The notes: a model not told the origin generated them from the letters alone. A DNA stretch of 64,000 nucleotides from B3-G11 sp036985855 (GCA_036985855.1 BTQL01000005.1:1-64000), one strand, 5' to 3'; positions 42,569 to 52,342 are shown, counted from the stretch's first letter. Numbers and translations are program-made.

Positions 42569-43708
42569 ATGCACATTCTCGTGATCAATGGACCGAATCT
42601 GAACCTGCTCGGAACCAGAGAGCCCGAGCTCTACGGAACCGAAACCCTCGCCGACCTCGAAGCACAGTGGCACCAGAGAGCCAGGCGCCACGGTGCAACC
42701 ATCGAGGCATTCCAATCGAACCACGAGGGAGCCATCATCGACACCATAGGAGACGGCAACGGTCGGTTCGATGGACTGGTCATCAACGCCGGCGCCCTGT
42801 CACACTACTCCTATGCGATCACCGATGCAGTCGAGGCGGTCGGCATGCCAACCGTTGAGGTTCATATCTCCAATATCTACGAGCGCGAAGTCTGGCGGCA
42901 TACATCCGTTCTCACAGACGTGTGCGATCTCGACATCGTTGGGCGAGGCGTCGAGGGATACCTGCATGCCATTGATCATCTCGTTGCGATGCAGTCGCAT
43001 CCTCCGGTCACAGCCCAGTACGGCGATGCGCCTGACACGGTTCTCGATCTCAGAACCCCCACGGGCCCGGGGCCTCATCCAGTCGTCCTCCTCATTCATG
43101 GCGGATTCTGGCGGGACATCTGGAAGCGAGATCTGATGGATCCCATGGCCGTCGCTCTCACCGACTCGGGGTGGGCGACAACGAACATCGAGTACCGGCG
43201 CGGCGGAGGATCATATACCGCCGCATCGTACGATCTCAGGCAAGCTGTTCAATGGGTCAAGGACCATGCCGCGGATCACGGACTCGATACCGATCGAATC
43301 GTCGTTGTGGGCCACTCAGCCGGCGGGTACCTCGCTCTCCGTCTCGCTCACGACAACCCGGGTATTGCGGGGGTAGTTTCCCTTGCCGCTGTTTCCGACC
43401 TCGCTGCAATGGCTGAGTCACAGTCTGACGATGACCCCGTGGTCGCGTTTCTCGGAGCATCCCGCGACGAGGCTCCGCGCCTTTGGGCCCAGGCAGAACT
43501 CTCCGGGGACCCTTCGGTTCCCGTACATCTCATACACGGGGTCGACGACGAAACCGTTGATCCCGCACAGACAGAGAGTTACACCCGGCTGAGGGGCGGA
43601 TCCACGGAAGCGACCATGGTCGCCCGCTGCGGGCACATGGAGCTGATCGATCCAACGTCAGAGGCATGGCCCTCAGTGGTCGCCGCTCTTGGTGTCTTCA
43701 GCTCTTAG
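42569..43708 (+). CDS. aroQ: Fusion of type II 3-dehydroquinate dehydratase and alpha/beta hydrolase
   Basis: A single 379-residue chain. Residues 1-145 are a complete AroQ: NGPNLNLLGTREPELYG with Arg17 and Tyr22, INAGALSH with Asn73 and His79, EVHISN with His99 and Arg110. AroQ makes 3-dehydroshikimate in the shikimate pathway. Residues 150-379 are an alpha/beta hydrolase resembling kynurenine formamidase/BD-FAE proteins: oxyanion motif HGGFW (177-181), nucleophile Ser250 in GHSAGG, acid Asp326/327 and His356. Both active sites look intact, with no stop or start between them. The hydrolase substrate is unknown. The 3' end overlaps convergent aspC by 11 bases. Confidence 0.9.
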   Translation: MHILVINGPNLNLLGTREPELYGTETLADLEAQWHQRARRHGATIEAFQSNHEGAIIDTIGDGNGRFDGLVINAGALSHYSYAITDAVEAVGMPTVEVHISNIYEREVWRHTSVLTDVCDLDIVGRGVEGYLHAIDHLVAMQSHPPVTAQYGDAPDTVLDLRTPTGPGPHPVVLLIHGGFWRDIWKRDLMDPMAVALTDSGWATTNIEYRRGGGSYTAASYDLRQAVQWVKDHAADHGLDTDRIVVVGHSAGGYLALRLAHDNPGIAGVVSLAAVSDLAAMAESQSDDDPVVAFLGASRDEAPRLWAQAELSGDPSVPVHLIHGVDDETVDPAQTESYTRLRGGSTEATMVARCGHMELIDPTSEAWPSVVAALGVFSS

Positions 43709-44903
43709 CAACGAGAGCAGTCATGCGCTCGAGGCCCTCGATGAGATCGGCGTCTGAAAGCGCGAAAGACAGCCTGGCATATCCCGGCGCTCCGAAGGCC
43801 TCCCCCGGCACGACGGCCACGTTCACCTCTTCGAGCAGCAGATCTGCAAGCTCCAGTGTCGTCGAAGCCGTCCGTCCGCCGAGCGGACGGTTGAGAAGCC
43901 CTTCCACGTTGGGGAACGCATAAAAGGCGCCCTCGGGCGTGGTACACGTGACACCGTCCATCGATCGCAGAGTCTCCAGCATCGACAGCCGGCGCCTGTC
44001 GAACGCTGCACGCATCTTGTCGACCGATTCGAGGGATCCGGTGACCGCCTTGAGTGCCGCGGCCTGTGCAACATTGTTCACATTCGACGAGAGATGCGAC
44101 TGGATGCGGGTCGCCGCTGCGGCGACCTCAGGGGGACCGATCATCCACCCGACCCGCCAGCCGGTCATCGCATAGGTTTTTGAGACACCGTTCACAACAA
44201 CGCATCGATCTGCCATCTCAGGCACCACAACAGGCATCGAGTGGAATTCCGCATCGCCGTACACGAGATGTTCATATATCTCATCGGTCATCACCCAGAT
44301 CCCGCGTGCCGCTGCCCACTCACCGACTGCTCTGATCTGGTCCCGGGTGTACACGGCACCGGTCGGATTGGACGGACTCACGAATATCAGCAATTTCGTT
44401 CGGTCGGTTGCTGCAACCTCGAGCTGCTGAACGGTGACGGTGAAGTTCGAAGACTCGTCCGATGGAACGATGACGGGCACCCCTCCGGCAAGGGTGACCG
44501 CCTCAGGGTATGTCACCCAATACGGGGAAGGGAGCAGCACCTCATCGCCGGGGTCGATAAGCACCTGACAGGTTTCGTAGACAGCCTGCTTTCCGCCGTT
44601 TGTCACCACGACCTGGGACGCATCCACGGTGTACCCCGAGTCGCGCTTTGTCTTCACCGCTACGGCCTCACGAAGGGCCGGCTGACCTGCAGCCGGTGAG
44701 TATTGATGCGATTTCGGATCTCTGGCTGCTCGAATTGCTGCTTCAACGACCCATTCAGGAGTCGGGAAATCAGGCTCACCTGCTCCATAACCGATAACCG
44801 GCTTGCCTTCAGCGCGCAGCGCCTTGGCCTTGGCGGTGATCGCAAGGGTCGCTGACGGGTGCACGGCAAGGGCCCGTTTCGAGATCGATTCACCGTTCGT
44901 CAT
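43698..44903 (-). CDS. aspC: Aspartate/aromatic aminotransferase, class I (subgroup I-gamma)
   Basis: PLP-dependent transaminase of 401 residues, starting at MTNGESISKRAL. It has YGAGEPDFPTP (substrate loop), VTNGGKQAVYE, PYWVTYPE, the PLP-binding FVSPSNPTGAVY and MTDEIYEHLVY, the Schiff-base lysine in VNGVSKTYAMTGWRVGW, and Arg in ARLSFALSD. It fits thermophile-type AspC, which links glutamate/aspartate to 2-oxo acids. Prephenate activity is possible in this subgroup. It diverges from serC across 42 bases. Confidence 0.92.
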   Translation of the reverse strand: MTNGESISKRALAVHPSATLAITAKAKALRAEGKPVIGYGAGEPDFPTPEWVVEAAIRAARDPKSHQYSPAAGQPALREAVAVKTKRDSGYTVDASQVVVTNGGKQAVYETCQVLIDPGDEVLLPSPYWVTYPEAVTLAGGVPVIVPSDESSNFTVTVQQLEVAATDRTKLLIFVSPSNPTGAVYTRDQIRAVGEWAAARGIWVMTDEIYEHLVYGDAEFHSMPVVVPEMADRCVVVNGVSKTYAMTGWRVGWMIGPPEVAAAATRIQSHLSSNVNNVAQAAALKAVTGSLESVDKMRAAFDRRRLSMLETLRSMDGVTCTTPEGAFYAFPNVEGLLNRPLGGRTASTTLELADLLLEEVNVAVVPGEAFGAPGYARLSFALSDADLIEGLERMTALVAKS

Positions 44904-44945
44904 AAGGTCTACTCTCAAACTGTCGACTAGAGGTGCACGATAGCC

Positions 44946-46061
44946 ATGACCGAGATTCCCGAGATCGAAATTCCGAACCATCTCCTTCCCGTCGACGGAA
45001 GATTCGGGTCAGGTCCAAGCCGGGTCCGCACGACATTCCTCAACGATCTCGCCGACACAGGGACCCTGTTCATGGGCACAAGCCACCGAGCGGAAGGAGT
45101 CAGGAGCGTGGTGGGTGATATCCGATCCGGCCTCACAGAGATGTACGACCTCTCCGAGGGTTACGAGGTGGTACTCGGTGTTGGCGGCGCAACTGCCTTC
45201 TGGGACGCCGCCGTATTCGGACTCATTGAAAACAGATCCGCCCATTTCGTGTGCGGTGAGTTCAGCCAGAAGTTCGCGACATCCGTCACGGTCGCACCCC
45301 ACCTGGACGAACCCGTCGTCATCACAGCAGACTTTGGCGATGCTCCGATCCCCGAAGAGGTTGCTGGTGTCGACACGGCGGCATTCATCCACAACGAGAC
45401 CTCCACGGGTGTTCTTGCACCGTTCGCCCGGCGCGGGGACGCGCTCGTCACGGTCGACGGGACATCCGCAGCAGGAGCGATCGCGTTCGAAACGACCTCG
45501 GTCGACGCATACTACTTCTCGCCACAGAAGGCTCTCGGCTCCGAAGGCGGACTGTGGATCGCTCTCTTCTCCCCATTCGCCGTCGAACGCATAGAGGCAG
45601 TCGCGCGATCGAATCGGTGGATTCCTCCGTTCCTCTCGCTCAAGACAGCGCTCGACAACAGCCGCAATGCACAGACGTACAACACTCCAGCTCTCGCGAC
45701 CCTGTATCTGCTCGCGAGGCAGATCGCGCACGTGAACGACAGCGGTGGTATCGGCTGGGCCGACACGGTCGTCAGATCGGCATCTGGCCACCTCTACGAG
45801 TGGGCGGAAGAAAGCGAGTTCGCTGTTCCTTTCGTTCGTAGGACCGATCTACGCTCTCCGACGGTCGTGACCATCGATCTCGCCAACTCGGTCTCAGCGA
45901 ACCATGTCGCAGGCATTCTGAGGGCCAACGGCATCGTCGACACGGAGTCGTATCGCAAACTGGGAAGGAACCAACTCCGGATCGCAACGTTCCCGAACAT
46001 TCCCATAGAAGACATCGAGGCCTTGACCGCGAGTATCGACTACGTCGTTGGGCGCCTGTGA
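44946..46061 (+). CDS. serC: Phosphoserine aminotransferase, actinobacterial type
   Basis: PLP enzyme making phosphoserine from 3-phosphohydroxypyruvate (serine synthesis; a pyridoxal role in some species). The 371 residues match the mycobacterial-type SerC: FGSGPSRVR, FMGTSHRAEGVRSVV, GVGGATAFWDAA, HNETSTGV, the Schiff-base lysine in YYFSPQKALGSEGG, and a C-terminal ACT-like small domain. The 3' end overlaps the YhhN gene by 4 bases. Confidence 0.93.
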   Translation: MTEIPEIEIPNHLLPVDGRFGSGPSRVRTTFLNDLADTGTLFMGTSHRAEGVRSVVGDIRSGLTEMYDLSEGYEVVLGVGGATAFWDAAVFGLIENRSAHFVCGEFSQKFATSVTVAPHLDEPVVITADFGDAPIPEEVAGVDTAAFIHNETSTGVLAPFARRGDALVTVDGTSAAGAIAFETTSVDAYYFSPQKALGSEGGLWIALFSPFAVERIEAVARSNRWIPPFLSLKTALDNSRNAQTYNTPALATLYLLARQIAHVNDSGGIGWADTVVRSASGHLYEWAEESEFAVPFVRRTDLRSPTVVTIDLANSVSANHVAGILRANGIVDTESYRKLGRNQLRIATFPNIPIEDIEALTASIDYVVGRL

Positions 46062-46699
46062 CAGCTCCTCTCGCGATCGCAGCGATCGGTTTCGGCCTCA
46101 TCTCGGCGAGCCTCACGAACCAATCAGCCGTGTGGAGTCGGATCTTCAAGATCACGGCATCGACATCCATGCTCGCGATCATCGTGACAGGTGACCCATC
46201 GATGAACGGTTACGCGATACTCATCACCGCCGGTCTCATCGCTTCATGGTTCGGAGATCTGGCACTGTCCTTCACGGGCGAGAAAGCCTTCCTCGCGGGA
46301 CTGGTCTCCTTTGCTCTTGCCCACTCTCTCTACACCGCTGGTTTCTTTGCCCGGTCACCGATGGACCTGCTTGCGATCGCAGTATCCGGTGTCACCATGG
46401 CCCTCACCGCTGCAGCCATTCTCCGATGGCTCGCTCCACACACACCGGACCAGCTCAAGACACCTGTGGCTGTGTATATCGCGATCATCTCGGTGATGGT
46501 CGTTGCCTCCTTCGGTACAAGCGGTATTCTTGTCGACGCACGAATCCCGACTGCCGCAGTGTTGTTTGCGACGTCTGATGTGCTCGTTGCCCGCCAGCAA
46601 TTCGTCGCTCCCGCACTCGTCAACCGAATCGTTGGTTTGCCGGTGTACTTCGCGGCCCAGGTGCTATTTGCGATAACCGTTGTGAGCCCCTGGACGTAA
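46058..46699 (+). CDS. YhhN family membrane protein (lysoplasmalogenase-like)
   Basis: A 213-residue protein with about eight membrane helices and the YhhN/TMEM86 signature: GLIASWFGDLALSFTGEKAF, with the conserved Gly-Asp, and FALAHSLYTAGF. Characterised relatives hydrolyse the vinyl ether bond of lysoplasmalogens, but this is not known for the actinobacterial members. GTG start, coupled to serC by GTGA. Confidence 0.85.
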   Translation: MTAPLAIAAIGFGLISASLTNQSAVWSRIFKITASTSMLAIIVTGDPSMNGYAILITAGLIASWFGDLALSFTGEKAFLAGLVSFALAHSLYTAGFFARSPMDLLAIAVSGVTMALTAAAILRWLAPHTPDQLKTPVAVYIAIISVMVVASFGTSGILVDARIPTAAVLFATSDVLVARQQFVAPALVNRIVGLPVYFAAQVLFAITVVSPWT

Positions 46700-46752
46700 C
46701 ATCGGCCAGGGAGCCGAGCGTCGACCGTCATGTCCTCAGCTACGCTTGGTCC

Positions 46753-47250
46753 ATGCCTCATCTCATGCTCATGCGTCACGGGAAATCTGATTGGGATGCC
46801 GGTGCATCGGACGATCACAGCAGGCCTTTGGCGCCGCGAGGTGTCGACGCGGCTCAATGCATGGGAGAGGTTGTTCGCGATCTCGGGTTGGTCCCCGATC
46901 TCGTTGTTTCATCCACCGCGACCCGCGCTCGCTCGACAGCGGAGCTCGCGCGCATCACGGGTGGCTGGAATACCAGACTCGTACTCGACGACGCGTTGTA
47001 TGGCGCCTCTGTCACCGAGACGCTGGATGCCGCCTCGCGACACGCAGAAGACTGCGAGCGAATCATGCTCGTGGGTCATCAGCCGACGTGGTCGATGACC
47101 GTGAGGCGCCTTACGGGGGCACAGGTAGCCATGCGCACGGCAACGATCGCCGACATCGAGATGTCGATCGTGAACTGGTCCCAGCTCAGCACCGCTACCG
47201 GCACGCTCACGGCGCTGCTTCAACCCAGACACTTTGCGAACAGAACGTAA
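46753..47250 (+). CDS. sixA: SixA-type histidine phosphatase
   Basis: A 165-residue histidine phosphatase (phosphoglycerate-mutase-like) with the catalytic RHGKSDW motif (His9), SSTATRARSTAE, and the second catalytic histidine in LVGHQPTW. SixA removes phosphate from phosphohistidine in Hpt/PTS proteins. The actinobacterial substrate is unknown. Confidence 0.88.
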   Translation: MPHLMLMRHGKSDWDAGASDDHSRPLAPRGVDAAQCMGEVVRDLGLVPDLVVSSTATRARSTAELARITGGWNTRLVLDDALYGASVTETLDAASRHAEDCERIMLVGHQPTWSMTVRRLTGAQVAMRTATIADIEMSIVNWSQLSTATGTLTALLQPRHFANRT

Positions 47251-47303
47251 CCCTCGGAACACGGATCTGCTCAAATCGTCCACATCGAGATCGAAAGGCA
47301 AAC

Positions 47304-48350
47304 ATGATCGACCTACGGAGCGATACGGTCACGAGACCATCGAGGGAGATGCGAAAGGCAATCGCCGAAGCCGAGGTCGGCGATGATGTCTATCACGACG
47401 ACCCGACTGTCAACAGGCTCGAACGAACCGTTGCCGAGATGCTCGGCACACAAGACGCGGTCTTCGTCCCGACCGGCACGATGTCGAACCAGATCGCACT
47501 TCGAGTTCATACCGAACCTGGAGACACCGTCGTCCTGCACGCTGCCGCTCACATCGTGAGGCACGAACTCGGCGGAGCTGCCCACAATTCCGGCGTCACG
47601 TTGGCCCCCATCGACGGCCCCCATGGAACATTCACTTCCGGTCAACTCACCGAAGCGGTTCCGAATCCTCACCCGGCGCTTCCGAGCCATCTATTCGACC
47701 CGGTCACCCTCGTATGTCTCGAGAACACGCACAACGACTCGGGCGGAACCGTCTGGGACGTGGACCAGACCAGGGACGTAGTCGGCACGGCACGAGGGCT
47801 CGGATTGAAGAGCCATCTCGATGGGGCGAGACTATGGAACGCATCTGCGGCACGCGGAACGGCTCTCACCGAACTCGCCACAGGTTTCGATACGGTGAAC
47901 GTGTGTTTCTCAAAGGGTCTCGGTGCGCCGGTCGGGTCGGCGTTGGCCGGTTCCGTGGATACGATCGAACGAGCCCGCCGTTTCAAACAGATCTTCGGAG
48001 GGGGTTTTCGACAGGCCGGCATGCTCGCTGCAGGTGCGCTCTACGCGCTCGAACACAACCGTGCGCGGCTCGTCGAGGATCACGCCAACGCGAGATTCTT
48101 TGCCGAAGCGATCAACGAATCAGACGAGATCGACGTCGACCTAGCTTCCGTGCAAACGAACCTCGTGTATTTCGAGGTCGCTGATGCCGGAGCCCTCGTT
48201 GACACCTGCCTGCAAGAGGGTGTGTCGATGCTCGCAGTAGGCCGAACGGCGGTCAGGGCTGTGTTTCACATGGATGTGTCAGCCGACAACACTGCCAGAG
48301 CGGCCGAAGTCGCGAAAGCGGCAAGCAGCAATCATCAGCCTATTCCCTGA
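47304..48350 (+). CDS. ltaE: Low-specificity L-threonine aldolase
   Basis: PLP enzyme splitting threonine or allo-threonine into glycine and acetaldehyde. The 348 residues start at MIDLRSDTVTRPS and show GDDVYHDDPTVNRLE, FVPTGTMSNQIAL, ENTHNDSGG, HLDGARLWNA, and the Schiff-base lysine in VCFSKGLGAPVGS. GAAAGG precedes the ATG at 47304. Longer in-frame upstream sequence overlaps sixA and is not coding. Confidence 0.93.
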   Translation: MIDLRSDTVTRPSREMRKAIAEAEVGDDVYHDDPTVNRLERTVAEMLGTQDAVFVPTGTMSNQIALRVHTEPGDTVVLHAAAHIVRHELGGAAHNSGVTLAPIDGPHGTFTSGQLTEAVPNPHPALPSHLFDPVTLVCLENTHNDSGGTVWDVDQTRDVVGTARGLGLKSHLDGARLWNASAARGTALTELATGFDTVNVCFSKGLGAPVGSALAGSVDTIERARRFKQIFGGGFRQAGMLAAGALYALEHNRARLVEDHANARFFAEAINESDEIDVDLASVQTNLVYFEVADAGALVDTCLQEGVSMLAVGRTAVRAVFHMDVSADNTARAAEVAKAASSNHQPIP

Positions 48351-48385
48351 TTCGAGACCTGAAATGCCTGTCTCGTGCGATGCGT

Positions 48386-48838
48386 CTATATCACCATCGT
48401 GATGGTCACCAGGCCGGTCATCACGGCCGTCGACACGCCCACGATGCCAACAATCATCGGCTTTGAGAGGATCTCGTCACTGCCAGGATCCGGAGGCGGC
48501 GTGACATCGGCGATCATCTCGTCGATGGCAGCGTCGTAGTCATAGGATACCCCGCGTTTTCCACCCTGTGTTTCGGGTTCGGGCGTGAGAGGAACGGTCA
48601 TCGCCTCAGCAAAGGCCGAAGGGGAGGATGGCGTGAAGGTGAGAGTTTCACCGGCGAGACGCATCTGGAAGGAACCTTTACCGGCTGGCGACACGTCACA
48701 ATCGTTTCGGCCCCAGGTGCCGAGTTCGTTCTCGCCGGCGATCAGGCGCAACGAGTCTTCGCCTATTTCGAACGACGAGCACAACCCGTCACCCGTCTCG
48801 CCCGGCAGAAGTACTGCCCCACTGAATACCCGACTCAT
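48386..48838 (-). CDS. Hypothetical tail-anchored membrane protein
   Basis: A 150-residue protein. Residues 1-85 form a compact beta-rich region (MSRVFSGAVLLPGETGDGL, ELGTWGRNDCDV, GETLTFTPSSPSAFAE), and one hydrophobic segment closes the C terminus (MIVGIVGVSTAVMTGLVTIT). The start at 48838 follows CGGAGACAGG. The N-terminal pattern recurs in actinobacterial proteins of unknown function. It lies downstream of dnaE2 on the same strand with 130 bases between. Confidence 0.65.
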   Translation of the reverse strand: MSRVFSGAVLLPGETGDGLCSSFEIGEDSLRLIAGENELGTWGRNDCDVSPAGKGSFQMRLAGETLTFTPSSPSAFAEAMTVPLTPEPETQGGKRGVSYDYDAAIDEMIADVTPPPDPGSDEILSKPMIVGIVGVSTAVMTGLVTITMVI

Positions 48839-48989
48839 CCTGTCTCCGCTGTTCTGCACATATCTCTATCGGTTGTGGAGCGTCCACAATGAAGCACTAG
48901 ATGCAAATGGGTCGTTCGGCCCGTGACTAGTACCACATCGAGGTTGCCTGATCATGGCACGAGTGCCCGATCCGGAGACACTCGGCCAC

Positions 48990-51900
48990 TCAGCGGAAGT
49001 CCCTGGACGATATCTCCGGCGCCTGCCACTCACAGAGTCGGCGCGCCACCAGGTTCGTAACACCGTCGCGGTATTCGAGAACTCCCTCGACCACTATCCC
49101 AATAGCCTTGCGGGCGATCTCATAGTTCTGCTCCCACACCACAGGCATCATCACCACGTTCATGATCCCTGTCTCATCTTCGAGGTTGATGAACCGCACA
49201 CCGTTCGCAGTTTCCGGTCGTTGCCGGTGAGTAACCACCCCTCCAACCTTGATCCTGGAGTTGTGGCTCCGGAGCGCAAGGGCATCGGCAATGGCAACGA
49301 CGCCCTGGGCACGGAGGTTCTCCCTGATGAACGAAACCGGGTGGACCACAGAGATTCCAGTCGACCATAGATCCGACTGCATCTGAGAAGGACCGTCCAT
49401 GGCAGGAAGCTGCGGAGAGGAAGACCGATCCTCCAATGCAAGCCGGTCGGGCCCAAGACCTGCAAGCGTCCCGGACACCCACATCCCATCGCGCTTCCCC
49501 AGACCCAGGGATCCCATCGCTCCTGCGCCGGCAAGACCCTCGTGGGCATCGACGGACAGTCCCGTCCGTTGAGCAAAGTCCTCAGGTGTCACGAACGAAC
49601 CAGCGGTAAGGCGAGCAGCTTCAATGCGAATGATGTCTGCATCGCCCAGGTTGCGGACATATCGCAAGCCAAGCCTGAGGGCGACCGACTGTCGTACCGG
49701 ATCATCCGCTGCTCCCATACCGCGCCTCCACGACATCCCGAGATACTCGGCCAGATCACGCGGGTCGGCATCGTGCGGCTCCACGGTGCAGTCATGGTTC
49801 GAATGATTCACATCCGGTGGGAGCACCATGACGCCGTGGTGAAGAGCATCCGCAACGAGGGAGTTCGGCGAGTAGAACCCCATCGGTTGAGCATTGAGCA
49901 GTCCAGCGAAGAACTCGGCAGGCCAGTGGTACTTGAGCCACGACGCTGCATACACGATGTAGGCGAACGAGACCGAATGGGACTCGGGGAAACCGAATGA
50001 TGCGAACCCCTGGAGCTTCTCCCACAACTCGTCAGCGGAGGCACCGGTTATGCCATTCATCGCCATACCAGCGAACACTTCTCCTTCGAGCTTCGCCATC
50101 TCCTCTGCTGAGCGCTTGTGGGTCATGGCTTGACGAAGTCTGTCTGACTGTCCGGGAGTGAACCCTGCGCATACCCGAGCGATCTCCATGAGCTGTTCCT
50201 GGAAGATGGGAACACCAAGTGTCTTTGCCAGGATCGGCTCCGCGGCAGGATGGACGTACGACACCGGCTCCTCCCCGTTGCGCCTCCGCAGATAGGGATG
50301 CACGGACTGACCCTGGATGGGCCCGGGCCTGATGAGGGCGACTTCAACGGCAAGGTCATAGAAGGTGCGCGGCTTCATCCTCGGCAAGGTCGCCATCTGG
50401 GCTCTCGACTCCACCTGGAACACGCCAACGGTGTCGGCGCGGGTCAGCATCTCATAGATGACAGGCTCCTGAGGGATGGTCCCGAGATCGATGTCGATGC
50501 CGTGCACATCTGAAATCGTGTCAACAGACAAATGCAGCGCGTTGAGAGCACCGAGGGCAAGCAAGTCGAATTTGACGATCCCCATCGTTGCGGCATCCGT
50601 TTTGTCCCATTGGATGACGGAACGATCCTGCATCCTCCCCCACTCCATCGGCACGGTCTCCCACAAGGCACGGCGGGCAACGACCATGCCGCCAGAGTGG
50701 ATTCCGAGATGCCTGGGGAAGCCGTCGAGCCGGTGACAAATGTCATAGATGTGTTCCGCCGTAAGCCCGCGTGGCAGCTCGACGACATCTCTGAGCACTT
50801 TGGGATCGTGCGTGTCGACATACTTGGTGAGACCATTCACCTGTGCCTGGGTCAGTCCGAATGCCTTGCCAACATCCTGAAGCACAGACCGCGCTCGGTA
50901 GGTGATGACATTGGCCACCATGGCAGCGCGCTCACGGCCGTATCGCCGGTAGCAGTATTGAATGATCTCTTCGCGTCGCTCAGCCTCAAAATCGATATCG
51001 ATGTCCGGTGGTCTCCCCCGCTCGTGGGAGAGGAACCGTTCGAAGGGAAGTCCGAGACGAATCGGGTCAACCCGTGTGAGTTCTATGCACCGGCACACGG
51101 CAGAGTCGGCACCAGATCCCCTGATCTGGCAGTAGATACCTCGCGACCTGGCGAACTGGACGATGTCCCATGCAACAAGGAAGTACCCGGCAAAGCCGAG
51201 ATCCCTGATCACGCCCAGTTCGTGCTCGAGACGCCTGCGCGCCCTCGGGTCGATACCGTCCTCGCTGCCGGGATACACGCCCGCAGCCCCTTCATACACG
51301 AGGTCGGATAGGTAGTCATCCTCGGTGGTGAATGCGCCGGGCATCGGAAAATCGGGAAGCTCAGGAGCAAGCAGATCGAGATCGAAAGCAAGCGCCCGCC
51401 CGAGATCAGCTGCTCGTTCCACGGCACCTGGATACCTGGCAAAACACCTGCTCATTTCATCGGGTGTTCGCAGGTGGCGCAGGTCCGTTGCTGGACGAAA
51501 GGCATCAGCCTCATCGAGATTGCTGCGTCCGCCAATGGCAGCGAGTACTTCGGAGAGGTCGGCGTCATGCCGATACGCATAGTGAACATTGTTGGTTGCG
51601 ACCGTTTCGATACCAAGCCGCATGCCGACTTCAGCAAGTATGTCGTTGCGCCTGTCGTCTCCGGGCATCCCGTGATGGGTCAGTTCGAGATAGAAACGAT
51701 CGCCGAATACCTGTTTGAGTTTGCCTGCCCGCAACAGGGCTCCTGGAAGGTCACCCTGTTGTGCTGCTCGCGGAACCGAACCCTGCCAACAACCGGAGAG
51801 AGCAACGAGGCCCCCATCCGTTGCCGCTTCGGCGAGATCTCTATAGGAATACTTGGGGGCGTCCTTCTCCCCCCGGAACTGTCCGCGGGTAACGAATCTC

Positions 51901-52313
51901 CCGACGGCTGCATAACCGGCGGGATCTGGCGCAAGCAGAACGAGATGGTCTGTGGACACTCGCTCGGTCGACTTCGAGCCATGCATCTGCTTGATCCGGC
52001 CCCGCCGGGTGAGATCACCCTCCCCTGTCTCTGGGATCTTCGAATCGCTCGGAGCCATCACCCCTGCTACGGAACTCTCGGTACGTTCGGACTCCTCATG
52101 TGGCATACCCACCTCGGTGCCGTACACGATCGGAAATCCGACCGCCGATGCGTGCGCATGGACCTGTACCGCACCCCGGAACCCATCGTGGTCTGTGACG
52201 CCAAGGGCTTCGTACCCGAGTTCTTCTGCTCGTGCAACGAGCTCACCCGCCCACGACGATCCGTCGAGAAACGAATAGTTGGTGTGACAATGAAGCTCTG
52301 CATACCGTGCCAT
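48990..52313 (-). CDS. dnaE2: Error-prone DNA polymerase DnaE2
   Basis: SOS-induced C-family polymerase used in translesion synthesis and induced mutagenesis. The 1107 residues have the N-terminal PHP domain (AELHCHTNYSFLDGSSWAGE), then the polymerase core with PPDIDIDFEAERREEIIQYC (catalytic Asp pair), RARSVLQDVGKAFGL, HLGIHSGGMV, and a C-terminal OB fold (KVGGVVTHRQRPETANGVRF). The length, FEAERREE and RYGRERAAMVANVITYRARS separate it from replicative DnaE1. The start at MARYAELHCH is 14 bases beyond a perfect LexA box and lacks a ribosome site, so it may be translated from a leaderless transcript. No imuA or imuB is adjacent. Confidence 0.93.
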   Translation of the reverse strand: MARYAELHCHTNYSFLDGSSWAGELVARAEELGYEALGVTDHDGFRGAVQVHAHASAVGFPIVYGTEVGMPHEESERTESSVAGVMAPSDSKIPETGEGDLTRRGRIKQMHGSKSTERVSTDHLVLLAPDPAGYAAVGRFVTRGQFRGEKDAPKYSYRDLAEAATDGGLVALSGCWQGSVPRAAQQGDLPGALLRAGKLKQVFGDRFYLELTHHGMPGDDRRNDILAEVGMRLGIETVATNNVHYAYRHDADLSEVLAAIGGRSNLDEADAFRPATDLRHLRTPDEMSRCFARYPGAVERAADLGRALAFDLDLLAPELPDFPMPGAFTTEDDYLSDLVYEGAAGVYPGSEDGIDPRARRRLEHELGVIRDLGFAGYFLVAWDIVQFARSRGIYCQIRGSGADSAVCRCIELTRVDPIRLGLPFERFLSHERGRPPDIDIDFEAERREEIIQYCYRRYGRERAAMVANVITYRARSVLQDVGKAFGLTQAQVNGLTKYVDTHDPKVLRDVVELPRGLTAEHIYDICHRLDGFPRHLGIHSGGMVVARRALWETVPMEWGRMQDRSVIQWDKTDAATMGIVKFDLLALGALNALHLSVDTISDVHGIDIDLGTIPQEPVIYEMLTRADTVGVFQVESRAQMATLPRMKPRTFYDLAVEVALIRPGPIQGQSVHPYLRRRNGEEPVSYVHPAAEPILAKTLGVPIFQEQLMEIARVCAGFTPGQSDRLRQAMTHKRSAEEMAKLEGEVFAGMAMNGITGASADELWEKLQGFASFGFPESHSVSFAYIVYAASWLKYHWPAEFFAGLLNAQPMGFYSPNSLVADALHHGVMVLPPDVNHSNHDCTVEPHDADPRDLAEYLGMSWRRGMGAADDPVRQSVALRLGLRYVRNLGDADIIRIEAARLTAGSFVTPEDFAQRTGLSVDAHEGLAGAGAMGSLGLGKRDGMWVSGTLAGLGPDRLALEDRSSSPQLPAMDGPSQMQSDLWSTGISVVHPVSFIRENLRAQGVVAIADALALRSHNSRIKVGGVVTHRQRPETANGVRFINLEDETGIMNVVMMPVVWEQNYEIARKAIGIVVEGVLEYRDGVTNLVARRLCEWQAPEISSRDFR

Positions 52314-52326
52314 AACATCATGGTAG

Positions 52327-52342
52327 TCGAACATATGTTCGA
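52327..52342. promoter_or_regulatory. Perfect LexA box upstream of dnaE2
   Basis: TCGAACATATGTTCGA is the exact palindromic actinobacterial SOS box. On the minus strand TTGATA and TATGTT, 16 bases apart, could form a promoter whose -10 element lies inside the box. Transcription would then begin near the dnaE2 start codon. Confidence 0.88.
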
